Part shown: positions 1 to 6,013 of the stretch, in pieces | Layout: the number at the start of each line of letters is the position of its first letter | Numbering within the stretch: position 1 is the stretch's first letter | Source: Aureispira sp964404215 | Lineage (GTDB): Bacteria > Bacteroidota > Bacteroidia > Chitinophagales > Saprospiraceae | Direction: 5' to 3' | Assembly: GCA_964404215.1 (NCBI GenBank) | Contig: CAYOJF010000182.1 | Span: 1 to 6,013 of the forward strand | DNA length: 6,013 bases | Translations under genes and position numbers: made by a program | Notes under the pieces: model-generated | Told to the model about the DNA's origin: nothing | The model's input: the letters and a program-made list of their open reading frames with translations, nothing else | Databases searched by the model: none

Positions 1-60
1 TTCATGCCTCCAACTAATCCAAATTAGCTATTTTTTCATTCTACGGTTACTTTTGTGCCA

Positions 61-450
61 TTACTTAACAGAGCCTCCGCAACCTTCTCCCTCGGGTATA
101 GGTAACATCCATTCTCTCAATTTAGCTATTCTAGCTTCTATTAGCGTCTCCCGATAACCTGACACACACATTCCATGCATTGATCCATAATACCCCGGCT
201 CTCGTGGCGGGAACTTCATTTCCACTTCAGCTTCCACAAACTGAAGCCACAAATTTTGTGAGGCTTTAATTTTTTCTATAAAAACAGTATCCGATTTATA
301 TTCCTCCAGAATTTCTTGATAGAGTTTATTCAAGTCTTTCTTTGTTTGGCTTAGAGAGTTTAAGCTCTCTCTAGTCATTTGCGATTGTGTTTGTGCCGAG
401 ACTATATTGATTGCTAATGCAAAAAATATGAAAATTAATACATATCTCAT
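61..450 (-). CDS. Secreted LprI-type (DUF1311) lysozyme inhibitor-like protein
   Basis: A 129-aa protein with a Sec signal peptide: a hydrophobic stretch at residues 3-17 ends in VSA, with likely cleavage between A19 and Q20, giving a small periplasmic or secreted protein. The rest follows the LprI N-terminal/DUF1311 pattern. There is an amphipathic helix with LNKLYQEIL (residues 40-48), then the family signature ASQNLWLQFVEAEVE (63-77) with W68, F71 and acidic residues, then a GYYGSMHGMC segment with C95, and an ARIAKLREW helix near the end. In this family the fold binds or inhibits lysozyme in some members, but most are uncharacterised, so inhibition is an inference. The cysteines often found at the N-terminal side are missing; only C95 and C124 remain and could pair. 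The ATG at 450 is chosen because it opens the signal peptide directly; the leader is A-rich with no Shine-Dalgarno. It is separated by 178 nt from the gene upstream, so it is probably its own transcription unit. Confidence 0.85.
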   Translation of the reverse strand: MRYVLIFIFFALAINIVSAQTQSQMTRESLNSLSQTKKDLNKLYQEILEEYKSDTVFIEKIKASQNLWLQFVEAEVEMKFPPREPGYYGSMHGMCVSGYRETLIEARIAKLREWMLPIPEGEGCGGSVK

Positions 451-472
451 TTTTTAGTGTTTATTGGTAATC

Positions 473-489
473 GTTCTTATGTCAAGAAC
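473..489. repeat. Perfect inverted repeat upstream of the LprI-like gene
   Basis: GTTCTT at 473-478 and AAGAAC at 484-489 form an exact 6-bp dyad with a 5-nt spacer, 23 nt before the ATG of the LprI-like gene. It could be an operator half-site pair or a small hairpin in the 5' leader. No convincing TAnnTTTG promoter was found in this gap, so its place relative to the transcription start is unknown. The rest of 451-628 holds only an AAC/AAT-rich simple stretch (about 508-540) and nothing coding. Confidence 0.35.
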
Positions 490-583
490 TAATGTTTTCA
501 AACAAGATACCAATAACAACAAACTAATAATAATAATTATGGAGGACTAGTATTGGGTTCGATTTTAGATTATTTGGAAAACC

Positions 584-609
584 AAGACACTTATCTCTTA
601 TACTGTCTT
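584..609 (-). terminator. Weak candidate terminator after the lipoprotein gene
   Basis: On the minus strand AAGACA (609-604) and TGTCTT (589-584) form a 6-bp stem with a 14-nt loop, about 20 nt past the stop codon of the lipoprotein gene, followed by GGTTTT. The loop is long and the T-run short, so this is only a possible terminator. The 178-nt gap to the next gene fits a transcription break here. Confidence 0.22.
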
Positions 610-628
610 ATCAACGATACTCCCATTA

Positions 629-1126
629 TCATTCACACTCGAAGCAAATCTCTTCCTCATTATACTTTTCTGCTTGCAAAGCCTCTAAAAAAGAATTGAC
701 TTGCAACAGTTCCTTCTCTAGTAAAATACTAGCAGACAAAATAGATTCTGTTTCTTCCAGTACTTCTGGTTTGCTATACAAATAATGAGTACTAATCATA
801 GCCTGAATACAAACTTGCCTTGCCTTCACAACATCTTCTTCATATAGTTCATTATCTACTAAAGAGTGGGTCAGATTTAGATATTTAAAATAACGTCCAT
901 TCCCAAGATTACTCACAGTCTTCTTACTTTCTCTATGCGAGAAAAAGCCCATATCTTCAGGAGCTAACAAAGGCAAAAATGCCTGCTCTAACACTTCGTT
1001 AGAAACATTATTTAGCTGTACTGTACGTGCTCCAGCATCTAGTATTGTATCATCAAATTTTATTGGTTTGTCTTGACACCCAATGAATAGTCCACTCACT
1101 ATTATAGTCCAAATAAGATATTTCAT
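629..1126 (-). CDS. Lipoprotein of unknown function with C-terminal CxxC
   Basis: I do not recognise this family. With the ATG at 1126 the product is 165 aa. It begins with a short Lys-containing n-region (MKY), a hydrophobic core and a lipobox-like LFIGC, with C17 as the lipidated residue. The frame stays open to a TTG at 1135 (three codons more), but the ATG gives the standard signal-peptide layout and is preferred. The mature part is acidic and probably mostly helical: a segment at about 40-60 (NVSNEVLEQAFLPLLAP), a middle part with RYFKYLNLTHSLVDNE, and a long helix-prone C-terminal third rich in Leu and Glu. It ends with CFEC (C161 and C164), a CxxC pair four residues from the end, plus C106 inside. 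The pair could form a disulphide or bind a metal; neither is shown. It should sit in the inner or outer membrane facing the periplasm, or at the surface. It lies 83 nt downstream of the helicase-nuclease gene on the same strand; that gap gives no clear promoter, so read-through is possible. Confidence 0.75.
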   Translation of the reverse strand: MKYLIWTIIVSGLFIGCQDKPIKFDDTILDAGARTVQLNNVSNEVLEQAFLPLLAPEDMGFFSHRESKKTVSNLGNGRYFKYLNLTHSLVDNELYEEDVVKARQVCIQAMISTHYLYSKPEVLEETESILSASILLEKELLQVNSFLEALQAEKYNEEEICFECE

Positions 1127-1155
1127 AGTTTCCAATTATTTTTATCGAAGCTAAC

Positions 1156-1170
1156 TTAGAGCAGGTCTAA
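1156..1170. repeat. Short inverted repeat between helicase and lipoprotein genes
   Basis: TTAGA and TCTAA flank a 5-nt GC-rich spacer, an exact 5-bp dyad 30 nt before the lipoprotein ATG. It is short enough to arise by chance in AT-rich DNA. It is noted as the only symmetric element in this 83-nt gap, which also has a run of seven T on the minus strand just after the helicase stop codon, without a stem in front of it. Confidence 0.2.
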
Positions 1171-1209
1171 AATTATGTTCTTTCCACTAAATGTAAACAC
1201 AAAAAAAGA

Positions 1210-4200
1210 TTATTGAATTAACAAAGGATAATTTTCCATCAAAAAGCTCTTCATTTCATCTAATGCTGTCGTTGGTTCGGGCCACCATGCCATTGCCCAA
1301 ATGCGATAGACCTCTATTCCATATTGCTCTAACACTTTTTGGCGATGAATATCATGGATATAAGCCTGGTTATCACTATGCCAGATAGCCCCATCACACT
1401 CCAGTGCTAACAAAGGTTGTTTGGTAATAGGGTCTACCAATACAAAATCAAGGTAATAATCGCCCATTCTATAATTAACCAATAGACACTCTTTCTTAAC
1501 AATAGTTTCTAAATAGTACTGTATTTCTTGTTCAAAGGGGCGTTCCTCCAATACTTCTCGTTCTGCCAGACTGTCTTCTTGGCAAGCACTCTTGACCAAT
1601 CCCAATATATTGATGATAGCCGCAGTATTTCCCTCTGAAACTGCTTTACAATAAGATAAATAAGCATACAAAATACCTTTCCCCCTATTTCCTTTTTCTA
1701 TAATATCTCCTGTATAATTGCTAAAATAAGCTGCTGGTATGGAGGAAAAAATAGTGATTTTTTGTTGTGCCCTTGTGATAATCACATTTAAAAGACGATA
1801 CCCTTTTTTCGCATTGAGCCATCCGAAATTTTCATCAAAACTGCCCTGATCGTTAGGAGCAAATGTAGTAGACAACAAAATAACATCTCGTTCATCTCCT
1901 TGCACATTTTCCAAACTCTTGACAAACCAATCTTCTTGTTTACCAATTGCCTCCATTTTGTGTCTGAAGGCATCTTCTTGAATACTGAGTTCGTGAATCA
2001 GATTTTTAATCAAATTCCTTTGTTGCTTATTGAAAGTAGCTATTCCCAAACTAGGATAAGTCCCATCTTCTAAAGGTTGATAATCTTCTTTCAAATAGTT
2101 CAATATTCGATAGGCCTCTACAGGGTTGGTCTGCTCTGCGGTATAAACACCTTCCGCTAGGTGAACAAAATCAATCGGCGTATAATCTCTTTTTTGAGGT
2201 AAACTCACCAATCGAGAACCATAAAAAGCAGCATTAGAAAAGGCTATCAAATAAGGATGGTGTGATCTATAATGAAAATCTAAAAACGAAGTATGTGTTT
2301 GATTAGGATTCAAGTTATTGCCGAACTCTAACAACGATTCGCTTTCTGCCAAATAAATAGCATTGTCTTCTCCAGTATTGTTTTGCAATATATCTAGCCC
2401 TATCGTCGAAACCTGTGTTTCCTCAAAATAGTCTACTGGAGGCATCTGATGCTCATCACCAGATATGACTTTGATTTTACCTCTCAATAGTGCCGCATAA
2501 GTATCCTCCAATCGCAATTGGCTCGCCTCATCAAACAAAACTACCTCAAATAAATGACGTCGTAATGGCAAAATAGAACTACAAACAGTAGGACTCACCA
2601 ATACAACAGGAAACAAGTCGGTAAATAAATCAAACTCCTCATGTAATATATTTCGTAAGGAATTTTTGCGAGAGTATTTACTGTTTTTACGATGATTGAA
2701 AAGCCACTTGATATTACTTGTCCGATTGAATCCTTTGATACTATTTTGCTGACGAGCTTCCCAAATTTTAAGAATTTTACGTTTCTGCAATCGCTGTAGC
2801 TCTTCTTGCAATCCTATAATACGATGCAGTACTTTACTATCCGTATTGAACTCACCTATTCGAGCTGTTTCTTGATCTATCAGTAGATAGAAATAGTTGT
2901 AACAAAAGATGGCTTCCCAATCTTCTGGTTTGGCAACAGCACGCAACTGGTGAATACACTCTTGAACCAATTCAGGAGCCGCTTCATAGAATATACGCCA
3001 TTTGAAGTAGACTTTAAAATATTTGCGATTGGCTATACAGTCATCCAACTGTTTGGTGATATAATGAATATCGTCCAAACGGGGAACGGTTATCTTTTCT
3101 TCTTCAAACAAATCGCTATCAATAGCTGTAAAACGACTTTTATTGATAATCTTATTAATCGTCAAACAATGGATTGGAGCTTTTTGCCAAAACTCATCAA
3201 TCAATTTGTAACGGTTAGAAAACAGCTTCATCGCCTTGGCAGAAGAACTATACTTCAAGGTATTGACCGTCAGATCCTCTGGCAATTTACTAACAATCAC
3301 CTCTAGTTTGGTGAATTGCACTTGCAATTCATCTAGTGTTTTGAGATGGGTAAATATCTTTTGGTAGAAACTACTCAATCGTTTCACCTTCTTGAAAAAT
3401 CCATTTGGGCGAATGATAGAAATATGTTCAATATGCTGATTCAGCTTGAGCAATAAGTCATAACGTGTCTGCCAAAACTCTTTTGCTCGTTGTACCTTAT
3501 TCATCAGTCCTCGATAATGTTTGAAGTCGAATTCGGTACGAACCGCAGCCCCAAAAGGCACTAAATCAAACGGCTGGCTAGCAGTTGGGAGCTGGTCTAT
3601 TCCTGCTTCTAGCAAGAATTTTTTCTCTTGCTCTATTCTACTAAACATTTCTCCTTCATTCTTGATCGAATAAATCGGATTGGTAAATAGTCGAGCCCCT
3701 AAGCCATCAAAAACAGTTGCTCTAGCATCTATTTCGCCAAACAAATCTCCCGCATCCTCTATATAAGGAAGTAGATAATCAAACTCTACCTCTGACAACT
3801 CAAAGCCCATTTTATCCAAGAAAATTTCCTGATTGGGCGAATCTGTTTTGTAACGAAGGTAATCGGTCACTAATTCTTTGACATCATAATCTCTAAAAGT
3901 CGATTGCAACAAGTGCTGATGTTGTATATTGAACGCCTTGACTAACTTATTGTATCGTTTGAGTTTCGACTCATAGTTCCGTTCGTTGAACCGTTGGTAC
4001 TTAGGTTTGACCAAATCAGCTACTTGGCGTACCGTATGTACGATTGGTTTTCGATCTCTATCTACATCATCAATCAAAACCGATAAATGTTCTAATCCCA
4101 GTTTTTTAAGATTATTATAAATAACCTGAAGAGCTGTTTTCTTTTCGCAGACGACTAATATCTTCCCTTCATTCTCTAGAATATTAGTAATAATTGCTGT

Positions 4201-5169
4201 CAATGCTTGGCTCTTACCTGTTCCTGGAGGACCTTGTACAATCTTGAACGGCTGATCTTCTAGGGTTTGTATAATTCCTTCTTGACTAGGATCAATAGGA
4301 ACACCTGTCTGTAGTGATTTTCTAAAAATACGAGCCGATTGATTATCAAAATTATAATACTCTTCTTGCTCGAGAAGACTCTCTATATCCTTGACAATAC
4401 TTTGTTTTTGGGTACTGAATACCCCTAATACCCCAGACCAATAAATTTGGATAATTGGTTTTGCTTCCTTTTCTATTAGGGACTCTTCTTGGCATGGCAA
4501 CAGTTCTAAATTGCTAGCTACTCGTTCTAGCCCTAACTTATGCAAAACAATTTCAATTGCTTTTTCTAGCTCCTCTGCTTGCAGTAAGTTATTTTCGGGA
4601 AAGACAATCATGTCAGATTCAAGCTGTAACTGTTCCTCATCACTCAGGTGAGACAACAATGCTTCATTGATATGAATAGGAGCCTCTGCACTTTTTTCTA
4701 TTACCCATTGGTTTTTATTACTTTCAGAGCGTTTGATATCTAAGCTCCAAATGAACAAAGGTGCTTTGATTACTTGCGAAGTAGCTGTCGTACGGCGTCT
4801 GGTGACTAATGGATACCCAAACCCAAAAGTACGTGTTCCGTGCTCCAAAAAGTCATTCTCTTTTTGATTATAAATGGCATTCAATTGATCCGCCAAATCT
4901 GTCAACTCGGCTTCTCTTTCAGTCGTCAGTTTATCAAAGTCAATGTGATTGAAGTTGATTTTGAATTGAAATCTGTTCTTTTCGAGTAAGTGTCCGAACA
5001 AAAAATCATTCGATGGTCGGACGGTACTCTCTGCTCGATCGTAAATCCGATCTAGTGCCACTACATCTAAACGAGTTTGTCCTGATGTAGGCAAAGCATC
5101 CAGATGGATACTATTCAGATGTCCTGCCTGAAGTTTATTGTGCAAATAGGTAATAAATGCTTTGTTCAT
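1210..5169 (-). CDS. DUF4011-type SF1 helicase fused to a Vsr-like endonuclease (Hhe-like defence protein)
   Basis: A 1319-aa cytoplasmic protein with three parts. Residues 1-300 look like the DUF4011-type N-terminus, including SIHLDALPTSGQTRLD (20-35) and APLFIWSLDI (136-145). The helicase core is UPF1-like superfamily 1: Walker A GPPGTGKS (313-320, K319), motif Ia around VVCEKKTALQVI (339-350), Walker B as DEASQ (880-884), motif III SGDEHQMPP (903-911), HYRS (966-969, R968), motif V VQGDERD (1089-1095) and motif VI NVIITRAQ (1128-1135, R1133). All ATPase residues appear intact. Between Ia and Walker B lies a roughly 480-residue, largely helical insert ending in LVSPTVCSSIL (857-867), a family landmark. 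The C-terminus (about 1205-1300) matches the Vsr/MTES_1575 endonuclease fold: E1213, D1241, ALECDGAIWHS (1255-1265) and YRIWAMAWW (1288-1296). The same order of domains defines the Hhe antiphage system (DUF4011-helicase-Vsr), so DNA unwinding coupled to cleavage of foreign DNA is the inferred role. It seems shorter than the larger members I know of. The ATG follows a GGAG with a 10-nt spacer and a good promoter. No frameshift is seen. Confidence 0.9.
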   Translation of the reverse strand: MNKAFITYLHNKLQAGHLNSIHLDALPTSGQTRLDVVALDRIYDRAESTVRPSNDFLFGHLLEKNRFQFKINFNHIDFDKLTTEREAELTDLADQLNAIYNQKENDFLEHGTRTFGFGYPLVTRRRTTATSQVIKAPLFIWSLDIKRSESNKNQWVIEKSAEAPIHINEALLSHLSDEEQLQLESDMIVFPENNLLQAEELEKAIEIVLHKLGLERVASNLELLPCQEESLIEKEAKPIIQIYWSGVLGVFSTQKQSIVKDIESLLEQEEYYNFDNQSARIFRKSLQTGVPIDPSQEGIIQTLEDQPFKIVQGPPGTGKSQALTAIITNILENEGKILVVCEKKTALQVIYNNLKKLGLEHLSVLIDDVDRDRKPIVHTVRQVADLVKPKYQRFNERNYESKLKRYNKLVKAFNIQHQHLLQSTFRDYDVKELVTDYLRYKTDSPNQEIFLDKMGFELSEVEFDYLLPYIEDAGDLFGEIDARATVFDGLGARLFTNPIYSIKNEGEMFSRIEQEKKFLLEAGIDQLPTASQPFDLVPFGAAVRTEFDFKHYRGLMNKVQRAKEFWQTRYDLLLKLNQHIEHISIIRPNGFFKKVKRLSSFYQKIFTHLKTLDELQVQFTKLEVIVSKLPEDLTVNTLKYSSSAKAMKLFSNRYKLIDEFWQKAPIHCLTINKIINKSRFTAIDSDLFEEEKITVPRLDDIHYITKQLDDCIANRKYFKVYFKWRIFYEAAPELVQECIHQLRAVAKPEDWEAIFCYNYFYLLIDQETARIGEFNTDSKVLHRIIGLQEELQRLQKRKILKIWEARQQNSIKGFNRTSNIKWLFNHRKNSKYSRKNSLRNILHEEFDLFTDLFPVVLVSPTVCSSILPLRRHLFEVVLFDEASQLRLEDTYAALLRGKIKVISGDEHQMPPVDYFEETQVSTIGLDILQNNTGEDNAIYLAESESLLEFGNNLNPNQTHTSFLDFHYRSHHPYLIAFSNAAFYGSRLVSLPQKRDYTPIDFVHLAEGVYTAEQTNPVEAYRILNYLKEDYQPLEDGTYPSLGIATFNKQQRNLIKNLIHELSIQEDAFRHKMEAIGKQEDWFVKSLENVQGDERDVILLSTTFAPNDQGSFDENFGWLNAKKGYRLLNVIITRAQQKITIFSSIPAAYFSNYTGDIIEKGNRGKGILYAYLSYCKAVSEGNTAAIINILGLVKSACQEDSLAEREVLEERPFEQEIQYYLETIVKKECLLVNYRMGDYYLDFVLVDPITKQPLLALECDGAIWHSDNQAYIHDIHRQKVLEQYGIEVYRIWAMAWWPEPTTALDEMKSFLMENYPLLIQ

Positions 5170-5179
5170 GGGTATGTTT

Positions 5180-5183
5180 CTCC
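5180..5183 (-). promoter_or_regulatory. Possible ribosome binding site of the helicase-nuclease gene
   Basis: GGAG on the minus strand stands 10 nt before the ATG at 5169. It is the clearest Shine-Dalgarno-like element in the window; the other genes have only A-rich leaders. It supports the ATG at 5169 as the start. Confidence 0.4.
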
Positions 5184-5201
5184 GCTTGTAATTTTAACTT
5201 T

Positions 5202-5234
5202 CAAATATACAAAAACTAGTGAGAATATGCCCAA
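5202..5234 (-). promoter_or_regulatory. Bacteroidota-type promoter of the helicase-nuclease gene
   Basis: On the minus strand TATATTTG (5209-5202) is an exact match to the Bacteroidota -7 box TAnnTTTG. A TTG at 5234-5232 lies 22 nt upstream, within the usual -33/-7 spacing range. Transcription would start near 5197 and give a leader of about 28 nt. The promoter lies wholly in the 69-nt gap after the DinB gene, so the helicase-nuclease need not depend on read-through. Confidence 0.6.
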
Positions 5235-5238
5235 AAAC

Positions 5239-5781
5239 CTAGACCAACTTTTGAGCCTGTACTATATGTCGGTAATTGTGGTAAATGACGACTCTAAAAG
5301 TATCTCCTAATCGCAATCTAATCCAACTAGAAATAGTAATTCCCGTCTTTATTTTAGTCAAATTAACGGTCTGTGCTTGATGCAATAGATTTAAAGTCGT
5401 TTTTTGCTGTTCAATAAATCGGTGCAATACTTCTAGCCCCAATGTAGAGCCATTAGGGTTCTTATCTTTAAATGTATTCATATTATTGGGCTTTGTCGTT
5501 CGGGGTAACATTGCATTGGCAAAATAATTACCTAACCAACCACTTTTAAAAACAGCTTCTGCACCAAGTGTACTGCCCTTCATTTGCTGAGCTATTTCTG
5601 GTAAATAAAAATCACCATATAGATTCAAGTGTTCTATACATTCTAAGATACTCCACGCCTTTTCGCTAGGTTTTTGTTGTAGTTTTTCCAATGGCAACTC
5701 TAAAAACTGTTGAGCAGCATTGAGATGTTTTTCTGTTCGTTTCACTAAGTCTTCCAAAAGTTCTTTCTGCGTAATTTTCAT
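5239..5781 (-). CDS. DinB-fold (DinB_2-like) putative metal-dependent protein
   Basis: A 180-aa soluble protein with no signal peptide, about the usual length for DinB/YfiT-type four-helix-bundle proteins. The first helix is at 4-27. The family landmark WSILECIEHL (43-52) supplies H51, and the last helix carries YHNYRHIVQAQ (167-177) with H168 and H172. These three histidines are in the places where the family binds a divalent metal. Characterised relatives include thiol transferases (bacillithiol, mycothiol or glutathione dependent) and DNA-damage-inducible proteins of unknown activity, so the substrate cannot be named here. A GNYFANAMLPRTTKPNN segment (84-100) and a GSTLGLEVL stretch between the helices resemble Bacteroidota DinB_2 members. 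The start is the ATG at 5781 after an A-rich leader with AAGAAG directly before it. It lies 69 nt upstream of the helicase-nuclease gene on the same strand; a link between the two is not evident. Confidence 0.85.
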   Translation of the reverse strand: MKITQKELLEDLVKRTEKHLNAAQQFLELPLEKLQQKPSEKAWSILECIEHLNLYGDFYLPEIAQQMKGSTLGAEAVFKSGWLGNYFANAMLPRTTKPNNMNTFKDKNPNGSTLGLEVLHRFIEQQKTTLNLLHQAQTVNLTKIKTGITISSWIRLRLGDTFRVVIYHNYRHIVQAQKLV

Positions 5782-5841
5782 CTTCTTTTTAATTTACTTT
5801 TTTGAATATGACAAAGATCATACATCTATAAGAAAATAAAA

Positions 5842-5886
5842 TTGATTCAAATCAAGATTTTTTGAATGGAATGAATTCTATCCATT
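5842..5886. promoter_or_regulatory. Cluster of three overlapping or adjacent inverted repeats upstream of the DinB gene
   Basis: Three dyads are packed into 45 bp, 61-105 nt upstream of the DinB ATG. TTGATT and AATCAA flank a 2-nt centre (5842-5855). ATTCAAA (5845-5851) and TTTGAAT (5861-5867) flank 9 nt. AATGGA (5865-5870) and TCCATT (5881-5886) are centred on GAATTC (5873-5878), making a 22-bp palindrome with only two mismatched pairs. The position suits an operator for the DinB gene, but no clear TAnnTTTG promoter was found beside it (the nearest is GATCTTTG on the minus strand, one base off, with no TTG at the right distance). Confidence 0.4.
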
Positions 5887-5966
5887 ATCTTTAACTAAAC
5901 AAAATCACTCCTAAGTATAGGATAAAAGATAGTATTTGAATTTTGTTGTACTTAAAAAGTAGGTTT

Positions 5967-6013
5967 TTACTTCATCTTTTTCTGTTCTTTCCATTGATGA
6001 AAGAACCAAAATC
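5967..6013 (-). CDS. Possible C-terminal end of an upstream gene (partial)
   Basis: From the window edge, one minus-strand frame reads FWFFHQWKEQKKMK and then TAA at 5969-5967. An aromatic stretch followed by a Lys-rich tail is what the end of a membrane protein often looks like, and it would place a co-directional gene 185 nt before the DinB gene. Only 14 codons are visible. Another minus frame is also open from the edge down to about 5912, and a plus-strand ATG occurs at 5997, so this is weak. Confidence 0.2.
   Translation of the reverse strand, partial: FWFFHQWKEQKKMK
5984..6006. repeat. Perfect 8-bp inverted repeat near the right edge
   Basis: GTTCTTTC (5984-5991) and GAAAGAAC (5999-6006) are exact reverse complements around a 7-nt spacer. 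Neither side is followed by a proper T-run in its own direction, so it does not look like an intrinsic terminator. It falls within the possible gene end described at 5967-6013. Confidence 0.4.

Noticed and set aside
14..36. CTAAT/ATTAG hairpin followed by six T on the plus strand
   Set aside because: The stem is only 5 bp and AT-rich, the T-run begins three bases later, and no plus-strand gene is visible to terminate.
508..540. AAC/AAT triplet-rich stretch as a tandem repeat or array
   Set aside because: Only four consecutive AAT units; it is low-complexity intergenic DNA, not a repeat array or CRISPR.
1127..1135. TTG start giving three extra residues to the lipoprotein
   Set aside because: The ATG at 1126 gives a standard lipoprotein signal (MKY then a hydrophobic core), and no ribosome binding site favours the TTG.
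1176..1186. 11-bp TGTTCTTTCCA shared with 5983-5993
   Set aside because: A few 11-mer repeats are expected by chance in a 6-kb AT-rich window, and the flanks do not match.
1201..1207. Run of seven T on the minus strand after the helicase stop codon, as a terminator
   Set aside because: No stable stem precedes it; only scattered 5-bp AT pairings could be drawn.
1788..1973. Minus-strand 61-codon open frame inside the helicase gene
   Set aside because: Out-of-frame shadow fully inside the motif V/VI coding region, with no protein-like pattern of its own.
2950..3306. Plus-strand 118-codon open frame
   Set aside because: Antisense to the helicase insert; the composition is that of a complement of coding DNA and no family features are seen.
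5104..5310. Plus-strand 68-codon open frame
   Set aside because: Runs antisense across the helicase start, the promoter gap and the DinB end; the overlapping genes are far better supported.

Overview
The window is an AT-rich stretch with four complete genes, all on the minus strand, and short intergenic gaps. It looks like a Bacteroidota chromosome. The reasons are A-rich leaders with weak or no Shine-Dalgarno signal, a good TAnnTTTG-type -7 box with an upstream TTG in front of the largest gene, and the types of small secreted proteins present. A marine, Saprospira-like member would fit, but that is a guess from general appearance.

In the direction of transcription (right to left) the order is as follows. 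A DinB-fold (DinB_2-like) protein of 180 aa lies at 5239-5781. After a 69-nt gap that holds a recognisable promoter comes a 1319-aa protein at 1210-5169. It joins a DUF4011-type N-terminal region, a UPF1-like superfamily 1 helicase core and a C-terminal Vsr/MTES_1575-like endonuclease domain. Next is an unrecognised 165-aa lipoprotein (629-1126, with the start moved from an upstream TTG to an internal ATG). Last, after 178 nt of non-coding DNA, is a 129-aa secreted protein of the LprI/DUF1311 lysozyme-inhibitor type at 61-450. The 232 nt at the right edge (5782-6013) contain several exact inverted repeats and perhaps the last codons of another minus-strand gene.

The large helicase-nuclease is the item of interest. 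Its architecture matches the single-gene antiphage system described as DUF4011-helicase-Vsr (Hhe), and this is a rather compact version. It has its own promoter, so it can plausibly act alone. Nothing in the sequence ties the DinB protein, the lipoprotein or the LprI-like protein to it functionally. No RNA gene, insertion sequence, CRISPR array, integrase or attachment site is visible.
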